A program made the translations under genes and the position numbers. Below are positions 1 to 7,407 of a DNA stretch of 7,407 nt, piece after piece. The notes beneath the pieces are model-generated. The model saw only the letters and a program-made list of their open reading frames with translations. It searched no databases and was not told where the DNA came from. Numbering within the stretch: the stretch's first letter is position 1; the number at the start of each line of letters is the position of its first letter. The DNA is from Myxococcales bacterium (GTDB lineage Bacteria > Myxococcota > Polyangia > Polyangiales > Polyangiaceae), in assembly GCA_020430865.1 (NCBI GenBank), contig JAGQIY010001086.1, positions 1 through 7,407 of the forward strand, written 5' to 3'.

Positions 1-512
1 AGCATCCAGAACGCTGCCAGGATGCCCAGGAACGCCGCGCCCACGATGAAGCTCGCGCGAGCCGCGCGCACGTCTCTCCCCCCCGCGTGCACCTTCGGTG
101 GCTCGCGTCGGTCATCCACCATGGGTCCCGCGGCAGGCAGCGGCGCGGAGGCGCCCTCTGTCGTTTCCTCCGGGAAATCTTCGGACCGCGCGCTCGAGGG
201 CTCGGGACTCGGTGGGGCTACCGAAGGCCCGGGGGCTGGCTGGGCGCTGCCCAGAGCCGAGCTCGACGCGCTGGCCGAGCCAGCCAGAGCCTTCCCCGTC
301 CAGGTGCCCTTGATGGGTTGGGGTCGGGGCTCGACCTGGCGGCCGATCGGGTGAGGTGCGATGTCCGCCGCTGCGGGGAGCGTGAACAGCACGCAGCCGC
401 CCAGCGCGATCACCCCTAACCCCCAAGAACCCAGCCAGACACGGCACTGCGGGATACGGCGCTGCAAGACACGGCGCTGCGAGATACGACGCTGCGAGAC
501 AGGGCGCTTCAT
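1..512 (-). CDS. Partial N-terminus of an unrecognised signal-peptide/membrane protein with a Pro/Ala/Ser-rich spacer
   Basis: I do not recognise the family. Reading the minus strand from the ATG at 512-510, the frame stays open for 170 codons and runs off the left edge. An in-frame stop lies upstream at 575-573, with no other ATG between. Residues 1-24 are very basic (Lys2 plus eight Arg) and consist of a pentapeptide repeat of the type (V/I)-x-Q-R-R. Residues 26-46 are hydrophobic (Trp, Gly, Leu, Val rich) and end in LPAAAD, which looks like a Sec signal peptide or a first membrane anchor. Residues 53-150 are rich in Pro, Ala, Ser and Glu and are probably disordered. Residues 153-170 (SFIVGAAFLGILAAFWM) form a clear transmembrane helix at the window edge. 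No good ribosome binding site precedes the ATG; a hairpin covers it. The two hydrophobic segments in one open frame, with mostly G/C third positions, are why I believe this gene is real. It is divergent from the surface protein at 702. Confidence 0.6.
   Translation of the reverse strand, partial: MKRPVSQRRISQRRVLQRRIPQCRVWLGSWGLGVIALGGCVLFTLPAAADIAPHPIGRQVEPRPQPIKGTWTGKALAGSASASSSALGSAQPAPGPSVAPPSPEPSSARSEDFPEETTEGASAPLPAAGPMVDDRREPPKVHAGGRDVRAARASFIVGAAFLGILAAFWM
437..511 (-). repeat. 15-bp tandem repeat, five copies, coding for a QRR pentapeptide repeat
   Basis: Five head-to-tail units of 15 bp (437-451, 452-466, 467-481, 482-496, 497-511) follow the plus-strand pattern agacacggcgctgcg with a few substitutions per copy. 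Because the period is a multiple of three, it stays in frame with the minus-strand gene and gives (V/I)-(S/L/P)-Q-(R/C)-R units at residues 5-24. It forms the basic region before the hydrophobic signal segment. Copy-number change would lengthen or shorten that region by five residues without a frameshift. Confidence 0.85.
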
Positions 513-536
513 GGGACCCGACAGTGTCCCATGAAG
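507..536. promoter_or_regulatory. Perfect 11-bp inverted repeat over a start codon
   Basis: The arms at 507-517 (cttcatgggac) and 526-536 (gtcccatgaag) are exact reverse complements, separated by an 8-nt loop at 518-525. The left arm contains the ATG of the minus-strand gene (512-510). In that transcript the hairpin would pair the start codon. As DNA it could be a dyad operator in the divergent intergenic region. No U-tract follows in either direction, so it is not a standard intrinsic terminator. The symmetry is seen directly; the function is inferred. Confidence 0.55.
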
Positions 537-684
537 ATTGGAGAAGCCGCCGGGAGAAACGCGACGGAAAGGTCAGCGGCGCAGGAGCTCGGACTCCGGC
601 TGCCCAGCCGACGACCCCGGTGCGAAGCAGTCGGCCCGCGTGGCGGTGAGGTCGGTTGCAGGTTGCCCCCGCGGACGATCCACT

Positions 685-689
685 GAAGG
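685..689 (+). promoter_or_regulatory. Weak ribosome binding site for the TTG start at 702
   Basis: GAAGG ends 12 nt before the TTG at 702. The spacing is a little long, but no purine-rich site precedes the in-frame ATG at 738, and starting there would leave only ten residues before the lipobox Cys. Both points favour the TTG. An in-frame TGA at 684-686 excludes anything further upstream. Confidence 0.4.
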
Positions 690-701
690 CTACGTGGTAC
701 T

Positions 702-3008
702 TTGGCTCAGTTCGCCCAGCGCTTCGGTTCCCTCTTGATGTTCACTCTGGTGGCTCTGCCCGCTGCTTGCGGCAGCGAGCCCTCGCCGTCCCCCTCGGAG
801 CCGACCAGGGTCACCCGACAGGCCTTCAGCAACTGCGTGAAGAGCGTGGAGGGTGAAGGCGACATCGGCAAGGGCTGGGTGGGGCTGCAGACCGACGGCA
901 CGCTCTGGCGTGGATATCCAGCGCAGAAGTACGAGGGGCTCGACCAGATCGAGTCGCTCGGGAGCATCGACGGAGAGGCGCTCACCTGGTGCGTGGTGCG
1001 CAGCGACCACACCGCGTGGTGCTGGGGCGCCAACGACTCCGGTCAGGTCGGCAACGGTGACACGCTCCAGCAGCAGGATCCGGTCCAGATCACGGCGCTC
1101 GGCGATCAGGTCAAGCAGATCGTGACGAGCGACGACTTCGCCTGCGCCCTCAAGCTCGACAACACCGTTTGGTGCTGGGGTGACAACACGCACGGCCAGC
1201 TGGGGCAAACCACCACCGACCCTTCCCTGGCGCCGGTGCAAGTCAGCGCGCTGGGCAACAACGTCGAGCAAATTTCCGCGGGGTTTTGGCACGGCTGCGC
1301 CAAGAAGAGCGACGACACGCTGTGGTGCTGGGGGAACAACAGCTACGGCGAGATCGGCCGCTCCGACTTCGTGAGCCCACAACTCGGGCCGATCCAGGTC
1401 ATGACCGACATCGACCAGGTCTCCGCCGGCGGATTCTTCACCTGCGCCATCGACAACGCGAAGAAGCTCTACTGCTGGGGAGACAACGCCGACGGTCACG
1501 TGGGGGTTGGCAACCAGATCAACCAGGCGTCACCTCAGGAGGTGACGACCATCGGCGCGGTCAACGCGGTGGATGCCTCGGTCCGATCGGCCTGCGCTAT
1601 CAAGGAGGACAGCACCGTCTGGTGCTGGGGTTGGCAAGACCACGGTCGCCTCGGCGACGGCGTGGACGCTGACGCCCCGGTGACCACGCCTCAGCCCGTC
1701 AGCGGCCCCCTCGGCACCACGGGCGGCGCTGTCTCGATTCATGGCAGCGAAGGCGCGGCGTGTGTCGTGACCACCGCCAACGAGTTGATGTGCTGGGGTG
1801 GCGGTGGCTTCCTGGACGGTCAGGGACCGAGCACCGTGCCGATCGCCATCGACTTCTGTGGTCTCCCGCGGCTGAACTCCATCGCGCCAACCGTGGGCTC
1901 GACGCTCGGCGGCACCCAGGTTAGTTTCTACGGGGAAAACTTCGACGCGAACACGCGCGTCTATTTCGCGGACGCGGAGGCCACCGGCGTCTCCTTCATC
2001 GACTCCGGCGAGCTGCTTGCCACGGCGCCTAGCTATTTTCAGGCGACGGTCGACGTGCGCATAGAAAACCCTGGCTCGAAGCGCGGAGTGCTCAAGAGCG
2101 CGTTCACGTTTCAGCCGCCGCCAGCCCTCTACTCCGCGCTCCCGGCTTCCGGGCCCCTCGGTGGCGGCACGACGGTGACGCTTCAAGGCAGCGCGCTCCT
2201 GAGTGGCTTGAGCGTGACCTTTGGTGGCGCGCCGGCGACCAGCGTGACCTGGGTCTCGGCGACGGAAGCCACGGCGGTCACTCCGGCGCACGCCGCAGGC
2301 TTCGTGAATATCGTCGTCACCAACAGCGACGGCCAAAGCCATCAGCTGACCGACGGCTTCAACTACAAGGCCGCTCCAGCCACCAGCAGTCTGGCGCCGA
2401 CATCGGGACCCGCGGGGACTCAGGTGGTGCTGACCGGCTCGGACTACGAGTGGAACACCATCATTCGTGTGGACGGGAGCGACGTCTCCACCACGTTCGT
2501 CAACGAGACGACGATCGGCATCACGATGCCGCCCCACGCGGATGGCCCGGTGCCCATCGAGGCAGAGAACGCCGACGGTCAGAGATCGACCTTGAACGAC
2601 GCCTTCGTCTACGACTCCACGGGTAGCGGTGGAGCCGGGGGCGCGAACACTGGCGGCGCCGCGGGCAGCGCGGGCAACGGCGCGGGCGGCAGCGGCAACG
2701 CGGGGTCAGCGGGCACCGGCAACGGGGGCGCCGGCGCTAGCGACGCTGGCTCCGCCAGCGGTGGGACCGGTGGCTCCGGTGCTGGCGTCGGCGGAGCGGA
2801 CAGCGTGGGCGGCCTCGGCGGAGCCGCCGCCGGGTCCGCCGGGACGAGCGGCTCCCAGGCCACTCCGACCGACGACTCCAGCATCAAGTGCTACTGCAGC
2901 GCGCCCGGCGCTCGAACGGAGGGCGGCGGACTCGGCACCTGGATGCTGGGCTGCGTCGTCGCCGGCGCCCTCGGACGCCGACGACGCCTCGCTCGCAGAC
3001 GGAGCTAG
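702..3008 (+). CDS. RCC1-repeat / IPT-TIG surface lipoprotein with MYXO-CTERM tail
   Basis: Likely an exported, cell-surface protein of 768 residues from a TTG start. Residues 1-22 form a signal peptide with basic n-region (Arg7), hydrophobic core (LLMFTLVAL) and lipobox-like PAAC; Cys23 is the likely lipidated residue, followed by a Ser/Pro-rich stretch. Residues about 46-386 are RCC1-type beta-propeller repeats: a degenerate first blade, then six with (W/Y/M)CWG at 106, 157, 208, 257, 307 and 363 and downstream Gly motifs such as GQVG and GQLG. Three IPT/TIG (immunoglobulin-like) domains follow at about 388-470, 474-555 and 559-637, each starting with a P-x-x-G pattern. Residues 640-720 are a Gly/Ala/Ser linker. 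Residues 730-768 are the MYXO-CTERM sorting signal. RCC1 and TIG modules usually mediate protein or glycan binding, so adhesion or ligand binding outside the cell is plausible, but the partner is unknown. No catalytic motif is visible. The gene stands alone, with a divergent left neighbour and a convergent right neighbour. Confidence 0.9.
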   Translation: MAQFAQRFGSLLMFTLVALPAACGSEPSPSPSEPTRVTRQAFSNCVKSVEGEGDIGKGWVGLQTDGTLWRGYPAQKYEGLDQIESLGSIDGEALTWCVVRSDHTAWCWGANDSGQVGNGDTLQQQDPVQITALGDQVKQIVTSDDFACALKLDNTVWCWGDNTHGQLGQTTTDPSLAPVQVSALGNNVEQISAGFWHGCAKKSDDTLWCWGNNSYGEIGRSDFVSPQLGPIQVMTDIDQVSAGGFFTCAIDNAKKLYCWGDNADGHVGVGNQINQASPQEVTTIGAVNAVDASVRSACAIKEDSTVWCWGWQDHGRLGDGVDADAPVTTPQPVSGPLGTTGGAVSIHGSEGAACVVTTANELMCWGGGGFLDGQGPSTVPIAIDFCGLPRLNSIAPTVGSTLGGTQVSFYGENFDANTRVYFADAEATGVSFIDSGELLATAPSYFQATVDVRIENPGSKRGVLKSAFTFQPPPALYSALPASGPLGGGTTVTLQGSALLSGLSVTFGGAPATSVTWVSATEATAVTPAHAAGFVNIVVTNSDGQSHQLTDGFNYKAAPATSSLAPTSGPAGTQVVLTGSDYEWNTIIRVDGSDVSTTFVNETTIGITMPPHADGPVPIEAENADGQRSTLNDAFVYDSTGSGGAGGANTGGAAGSAGNGAGGSGNAGSAGTGNGGAGASDAGSASGGTGGSGAGVGGADSVGGLGGAAAGSAGTSGSQATPTDDSSIKCYCSAPGARTEGGGLGTWMLGCVVAGALGRRRRLARRRS
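837..1859 (+). repeat. RCC1 beta-propeller repeats with a Cys-x9-Cys pair in each of six blades
   Basis: Six repeats of about 49-56 residues carry Cys pairs at 97/107, 148/158, 199/209, 248/258, 298/308 and 354/364 of the protein, always exactly ten residues apart, with the second Cys inside the CWG signature. The nucleotide motif tgctgggg recurs in each unit (around 1019, 1172, 1324, 1474, 1622 and 1792). An earlier segment (residues about 52-70, GLQTDGTLWRG) resembles the same blade without the Cys pair, which would make seven blades in all, the usual RCC1 number. Confidence 0.8.
2619..2861 (+). repeat. Low-complexity Gly/Ala/Ser linker coding region
   Basis: About 80 codons of irregular GGxG, GGAAG and GSAG units, almost free of other residue types, written in GC-rich codons. 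It sits between the last TIG domain and the sorting signal. It probably serves as a flexible spacer holding the folded domains away from the membrane. Such tracts are common just before MYXO-CTERM signals in Polyangiales proteins. Confidence 0.8.
2889..3005 (+). other. MYXO-CTERM C-terminal sorting signal
   Basis: The last 39 residues show CYC at 730-732, a short polar stretch, a hydrophobic helix (LGTWMLGCVVAGALG, 744-758) and a terminal Arg cluster (RRRR then ARRRS). This is the three-part architecture of the MYXO-CTERM / GC_trans_RRR family, known from myxobacteria and linked to processing at the Cys and surface sorting by a myxosortase. The architecture is seen in the sequence; processing is inferred from the family. 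Confidence 0.85.
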
Positions 3009-3072
3009 ACACCACGCAACCCGTATCCTCGCGGAATCGGCGTCGGGTGCGCCGCGACGTGAGGTCTGCGCC

Positions 3073-3702
3073 CTACTTGGTTCCGTACATGCGATCGCCG
3101 GCGTCGCCCAGACCGGGCAGGATGTAACCGTGATCGTTCAGGCGCTCGTCGATCGCCGGGGTGTAGATGGCCACGTCCGGGTGGTGCTCATGGAAGGTCT
3201 TGATGCCCTCGGGCGCCGCTAGCAGGCAAGCGAACTTGATGGATCGAGGCTTGGTGTGCTTGATGCGCTCCACGGCGGCCACTGCGGAGTTGCCCGTGGC
3301 GAGCATCGGATCCACGACGACGACGTCACGATCCGCCATTTCCGCAGGGAGCTTGAAGTAGTATTCCACGGGCACCAGAGTCTTGGGATCTCGATACAAT
3401 CCGATGTGGCCGACGCGCGCCGAGGGGACCGTCTCCAGCATCCCGTCGAGCATGCCGGTCCCGGCGCGCAAGACCGAGACGAACACCAGCTTCTTCCCGT
3501 CGAGCACCGGAGCCTGCATCTTCATCATCGGCGTCTCGATCTCCTCCAGCGTCGTCGCCATGTCCCGAGTCACCTCGTAGGCCATCAGCATCGAGAGCTC
3601 GCGCAGCAGCTGGCGGAAGGAGCGCGTGCTGGTCTCCTTCTTCCGCATGATGGAGAGCTTGTGGAGGATCAGCGGGTGGTTCAGAACGTTTACGTTTTCC
3701 AT
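3073..3702 (-). CDS. upp: Uracil phosphoribosyltransferase (UPRT)
   Basis: Cytoplasmic enzyme converting uracil plus PRPP to UMP and pyrophosphate. From the ATG at 3702 the product is 209 residues, the normal UPRT length, and begins with the family-like [16 protein letters not shown]. Visible motifs are LRAGTGM (79-85 region), the PRPP loop [13 protein letters not shown] (128-140) and the uracil-binding C-terminus [12 protein letters not shown] (192-203) ending in YGTK. The PRPP loop has Asn where many bacterial UPRTs have Gly (ATGGS). An alternative TTG start at 3738 adds 12 residues and would overlap the upstream stop as TTGA, a coupling arrangement; I prefer the ATG because it matches the family N-terminus. 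It is the last gene of the minus-strand operon, directly behind the DUF1688 gene. In this context it probably feeds uracil into degradation (the URC6 role in yeast) as well as salvage. Confidence 0.95.
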   Translation of the reverse strand: MENVNVLNHPLILHKLSIMRKKETSTRSFRQLLRELSMLMAYEVTRDMATTLEEIETPMMKMQAPVLDGKKLVFVSVLRAGTGMLDGMLETVPSARVGHIGLYRDPKTLVPVEYYFKLPAEMADRDVVVVDPMLATGNSAVAAVERIKHTKPRSIKFACLLAAPEGIKTFHEHHPDVAIYTPAIDERLNDHGYILPGLGDAGDRMYGTK

Positions 3703-3734
3703 CGTCGCAGCGCTTTCGGTGAGTTGCAGTCTAC

Positions 3735-4974
3735 TCAAAAAACAGTCCCATCACTCGCCAGGTTCAGCGGCGGGAGTCCCTGTCGCAAGTTCTGGGCGAG
3801 CCGGCGCCCGGCGGCCCAAGTGCCGCCTTCGAGCACACGAGGGAGCGGCAAGTCCGAGGCGTCGACTCCCAGCTCTTGCCTCACCAGCTGAGCGACCTGG
3901 TCGAGCAGCACGATGGTCGCCGCCCGCCACTCGACGATCAGCTCACTGCCAGGCGCATGAGCCTGCGCGTGCGCTGCTGGGTCCTTCAGCGAGAGCACGC
4001 CGCCGTCCACGAACAGTCCGCCGTTGCGGTACTCGGGCAGCCCCGTCAGACGATCCAGGCCTACGACGCGCACGCCGGCCCGCTCGAGGGGCACCACGAG
4101 CGAGTAGCTGAGCCACTGACTCAGCTTGTGAAACGGGATCAGGCCGCTCGCTGGATGACAGTGCTCGAGCGCCACGTGACGCCAGACGTCTCCCAGGTTC
4201 ACGTCACCGATCGTCTCACGCCCTGGCCAGATGCTCGAGAGCCCCTGGAGCACTGCCGCGAGGATACGCTCCGCCGGCAGCTGTCCGTCTTCCGCCTGCG
4301 CCGAGAGCACGTCGAAGAGACCACCGACACGGCCCTCCGGGAACAGCTCCGGGTGCGCCTCGACGGCTCTCCCCAGGGCGTGCAGCAAGCCGAGTCGACC
4401 GCTGACGCCGACCAGGGGGTTGTGTGCGGAGACCTGGAAGCCCTGCTCGATCTGCGTCTCTTCCAGACCCTGCAGTGCGCGCGCGTCTGCGCGCTGCGGG
4501 GCTTCGGGGTTGATGGAGAAGGCACCTGACGCGAACCAGTGCAGGCTCGCAACGGCCAGGCCCTCGGAGCGGCCGTAGCGCTCCTCGGTGCCCGGCTCGA
4601 GGTAGCTCCACTCGGCGCCCGCGCCAGCGTCGAGCAAGACGCTGGTCACGGTGAGGTCGAACTCCCGGCGCGCCCGCTCCTCCGGGTCCAGATCCGGATC
4701 GCCGAAGAGCCTGGAGAGGCGATCCCTCCCCCCCGAAGCTGCAACCCCTGGAGTCGACGCGCTGGCGAGGAAGTGGTTCTCTCGCGCGTGATACGGGATC
4801 TTCAGATCCGGGTAGTTGTCGCGGGTGACCTGCGCGACCAAGCGACCGACCCCGGGGAGCTTTTCCGGGTGGTATTCGAGGTGCTCGGAGTCGCCGCGCG
4901 CCAGCCTGTCGAAGAGCAAGCCGGCGCGTTCGCGGATGGTGCCAGGGTCGTTCAGGAAGCGGATGGCATCCGCG

Positions 4975-4985
<11 letters not shown>
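3735..4985 (-). CDS. URC4: DUF1688 family protein, URC4-like (uracil catabolism)
   Basis: A 416-residue cytoplasmic protein without signal peptide or membrane helix. It matches the DUF1688 / Urc4 family over its full length. Landmarks are [12 protein letters not shown] (119-130), [19 protein letters not shown] (139-157), [18 protein letters not shown] (313-330), [12 protein letters not shown] (352-363), EGGTW (386-390) and the terminal SDGTVF. In Lachancea kluyveri URC4 is required for growth on uracil, but its exact reaction is unsettled; the conserved Asp, Glu, Arg and His residues suggest an enzyme rather than a scaffold (inference). The only available start is TTG at 4985, as an in-frame stop lies upstream at 5009-5007. 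It overlaps the end of the URC1-like gene by 11 nt and has a good AAGGGG site 7 nt upstream. Its own stop (3737-3735) sits just before or overlaps the upp start region, so URC1, URC4 and upp appear translationally coupled. Confidence 0.88.
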
Positions 4986-6228
<1,243 letters not shown>

Positions 6229-6237
6229 GATTTCTTC

Positions 6238-6242
6238 TTCCT
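6238..6242 (-). promoter_or_regulatory. Ribosome binding site of the URC1-like gene
   Basis: Minus-strand AGGAA, within a purine run, lies 9 nt before the ATG at 6228 in the 31-nt gap after the dehydrogenase stop. It favours this ATG over the internal ATG at 6213. Confidence 0.5.
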
Positions 6243-6259
6243 GTCTGCCGCCGCGAGAC

Positions 6260-7407
6260 TCAGCTCATCCAGTTCTGATCGGGCTGGAGCGCCCACTTGG
6301 TGGTGATCTTCTTGAGGCTCGTCCACAGCTCTACGCCCCCTGAGCCGGTGATGTCCCCCTGACCGAAGCGAGAGGCCTTGGTGCCGCCGAAGCTGAAGGG
6401 CTCTCGGGGCACGGGTACGCCGATGTTGACGCCGATCATGCCCGTCGTGGCTCGCTCGGCGACGTAGCGCGCGACGGCTCCGCGCGTGGTGAAGACGCTG
6501 GTCGCGTTTCCGTAGGGACTCTTCGCCTCGCGCTCCAGGGCTTCGTCCAGGGTCTTGACCCGCACGATGGTCAGCACTGGGCCGAAGAGCTCCGTCGCGG
6601 TGCACTCCTGACCGGGCGTCGCGTGATCGATCACCGTGGGCCCCAGCCAGTATCCGTCGGGGTACTCACGCGGCGCCTTGACGTCGCGCCCATCGAGCCG
6701 GAGCTTGGCTCCGTCGCTCTCGGCGCGCGCGATGGCCTTGTTCAGTCGCTCCAGGGCGGCGCGATCGATGATCGCGCCCATCTCCCGCCCCAGCTCTAGG
6801 CGTCTCGCACGCTCGACGATGGCGTCGATCAGCTCATTCACGTCGCCCACGGCGACCATCAAGGAAGCAGCCATGCAGCGCTGCCCGGCGCACCCCGTGA
6901 ACGAGCTCACCACTCCGTCCACGGTGACCGCAGGGTCGGCGTCTGGAACGACGATGAGATGGTTCTTCGCGCCCCCCAGACACAGCGCTCGCTTCCCCAG
7001 GGCAGTAGCCCGGGCATAGACCGACCTGGCGACACCGGAGGAGCCGACGAAGCCGTAGGCTGACACGTCGGGGTGATCCACCAGGGCTTCCACCGCGGCG
7101 CGACCGCCGTTGACCACGCTGTAGACCCCCGCCGGGAAGCCCGCCTCCACCATCAGCTCGCCCATGCGCACGGCCGTCAGCGGGACCTTCTCGCTCGGCT
7201 TGTGCACAAAGCAATTCCCCATGGTAACAGCGATGGGGTACAGCCACATGGGGACCATTGCCGGAAAATTGAAGGGCGTGATGCCAGCGACGACCCCCAA
7301 CGGCTCGCGACGCACCTCACAGGTCACGCCTCGACTGACCTCCTGGGCGCCGCCCAGATCGTTCTGCAGGCTGAGCGCATACTCGATCACCTCGACGCCC
7401 TTGAGCA
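6260..7407 (-). CDS. mmsA: CoA-acylating (methyl)malonate-semialdehyde dehydrogenase, partial
   Basis: NAD-dependent ALDH-superfamily enzyme of the MmsA/IolA type, which oxidises methylmalonate or malonate semialdehyde to propionyl- or acetyl-CoA with loss of CO2. About 382 C-terminal codons are present; the frame is open to the right edge, so roughly the first 110-120 residues of a usual 500-residue protein are missing. Numbering from the GTG at 7390, visible motifs are CEVRREPLGVVAGITPFNFP (24-43), KPSEKVPLT (64-72), the NAD-loop region GFVGSSGVA (113-121), LGGAKNH (138-144) lacking the general-base Glu of ordinary aldehyde dehydrogenases, catalytic Cys172 in GQRCMA, and ELFGPV (267-272). 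GQRCMA plus the missing Glu is typical of CoA-dependent MMSDHs. It is the first gene seen of the operon. In valine or inositol catabolism this enzyme has other partners, but here the partners suggest a role on the C3 product of uracil cleavage (inference). Confidence 0.93.
   Translation of the reverse strand, partial: LKGVEVIEYALSLQNDLGGAQEVSRGVTCEVRREPLGVVAGITPFNFPAMVPMWLYPIAVTMGNCFVHKPSEKVPLTAVRMGELMVEAGFPAGVYSVVNGGRAAVEALVDHPDVSAYGFVGSSGVARSVYARATALGKRALCLGGAKNHLIVVPDADPAVTVDGVVSSFTGCAGQRCMAASLMVAVGDVNELIDAIVERARRLELGREMGAIIDRAALERLNKAIARAESDGAKLRLDGRDVKAPREYPDGYWLGPTVIDHATPGQECTATELFGPVLTIVRVKTLDEALEREAKSPYGNATSVFTTRGAVARYVAERATTGMIGVNIGVPVPREPFSFGGTKASRFGQGDITGSGGVELWTSLKKITTKWALQPDQNWMS

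Noticed and set aside
437..511. Possible CRISPR array
   Set aside because: The 15-bp units are contiguous with no spacers and lie in frame inside a gene, so this is a coding tandem repeat.
654..667. Short direct repeat (ggttgca / ggttgcc) as a regulatory site upstream of the RCC1/TIG gene
   Set aside because: A single 6-7 bp duplication in GC-rich DNA is easily due to chance, and no convincing -35/-10 pair accompanies it.
531..686. Small 51-codon plus-strand frame ending at the TGA before the RCC1/TIG gene
   Set aside because: No ribosome binding site precedes its ATG, which lies inside the inverted repeat, and the Arg/Gly-rich product has no features. It is probably chance.
690..1499. Minus-strand open frame of 269 codons with apparent repeats
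   Set aside because: The apparent repeats mirror the RCC1 repeats on the other strand, and no family is recognisable.
1530..2537. Minus-strand open frame of 335 codons opposite the RCC1/TIG gene
   Set aside because: It is antisense to well-defined RCC1 and TIG repeats; the translation is low-complexity Arg/Ala/Gly sequence without motifs.
3009..3072. Bidirectional terminator between the convergent RCC1/TIG and upp genes
   Set aside because: Only short GC hairpins are visible (for example cggcg 3038-3042 with cgccg 3050-3054), with no T-run on either strand, so an intrinsic terminator cannot be supported.

Overview
The window looks like part of a chromosome from a high-GC myxobacterium (Myxococcota, probably a Polyangiales-type soil organism). 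The strongest evidence is the large surface protein at 702-3008. It ends in a MYXO-CTERM sorting signal (Cys-x-Cys, short hydrophobic helix, Arg cluster), preceded by the Gly/Ala/Ser-rich linker common in these bacteria. GC is high throughout, third codon positions are mostly G or C, and TTG start codons are frequent.

Left part (1-701): a minus-strand gene cut by the window edge (1-512) encodes the N-terminus of an unrecognised membrane or exported protein. It has an Arg-rich head built from a 15-bp tandem repeat, a signal-peptide-like hydrophobic stretch, a long Pro/Ala/Ser-rich spacer and a second hydrophobic helix at the edge. A perfect 11-bp inverted repeat (507-536) covers its start codon. 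The rest, up to 701, is a short divergent intergenic region. Middle (702-3008, plus): a lipoprotein-like protein with an RCC1 beta-propeller carrying a regular Cys ladder, three IPT/TIG domains, a low-complexity linker and the MYXO-CTERM tail.

Right part (3073-7407): a compact minus-strand operon, transcribed right to left: mmsA-like CoA-acylating (methyl)malonate-semialdehyde dehydrogenase (partial), a GTP cyclohydrolase II-like protein of the URC1 type, a DUF1688/URC4 protein, and uracil phosphoribosyltransferase (upp). UPRT, URC1 and URC4 are the core of the fungal URC uracil-degradation route first described in the yeast Lachancea kluyveri. Their clustering here, with tight spacing and overlaps, argues for a bacterial URC-type pyrimidine catabolic operon. 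The inferred logic is that UPRT converts uracil to UMP, URC1 and URC4 open and cleave the pyrimidine ring to a ribosylurea-type product plus a C3 fragment, and the dehydrogenase oxidises that fragment (malonic semialdehyde) to acetyl-CoA. The enzyme families are read from sequence; the pathway assignment and the dehydrogenase's role are inference. No RNA genes, insertion sequences or CRISPR arrays were seen.
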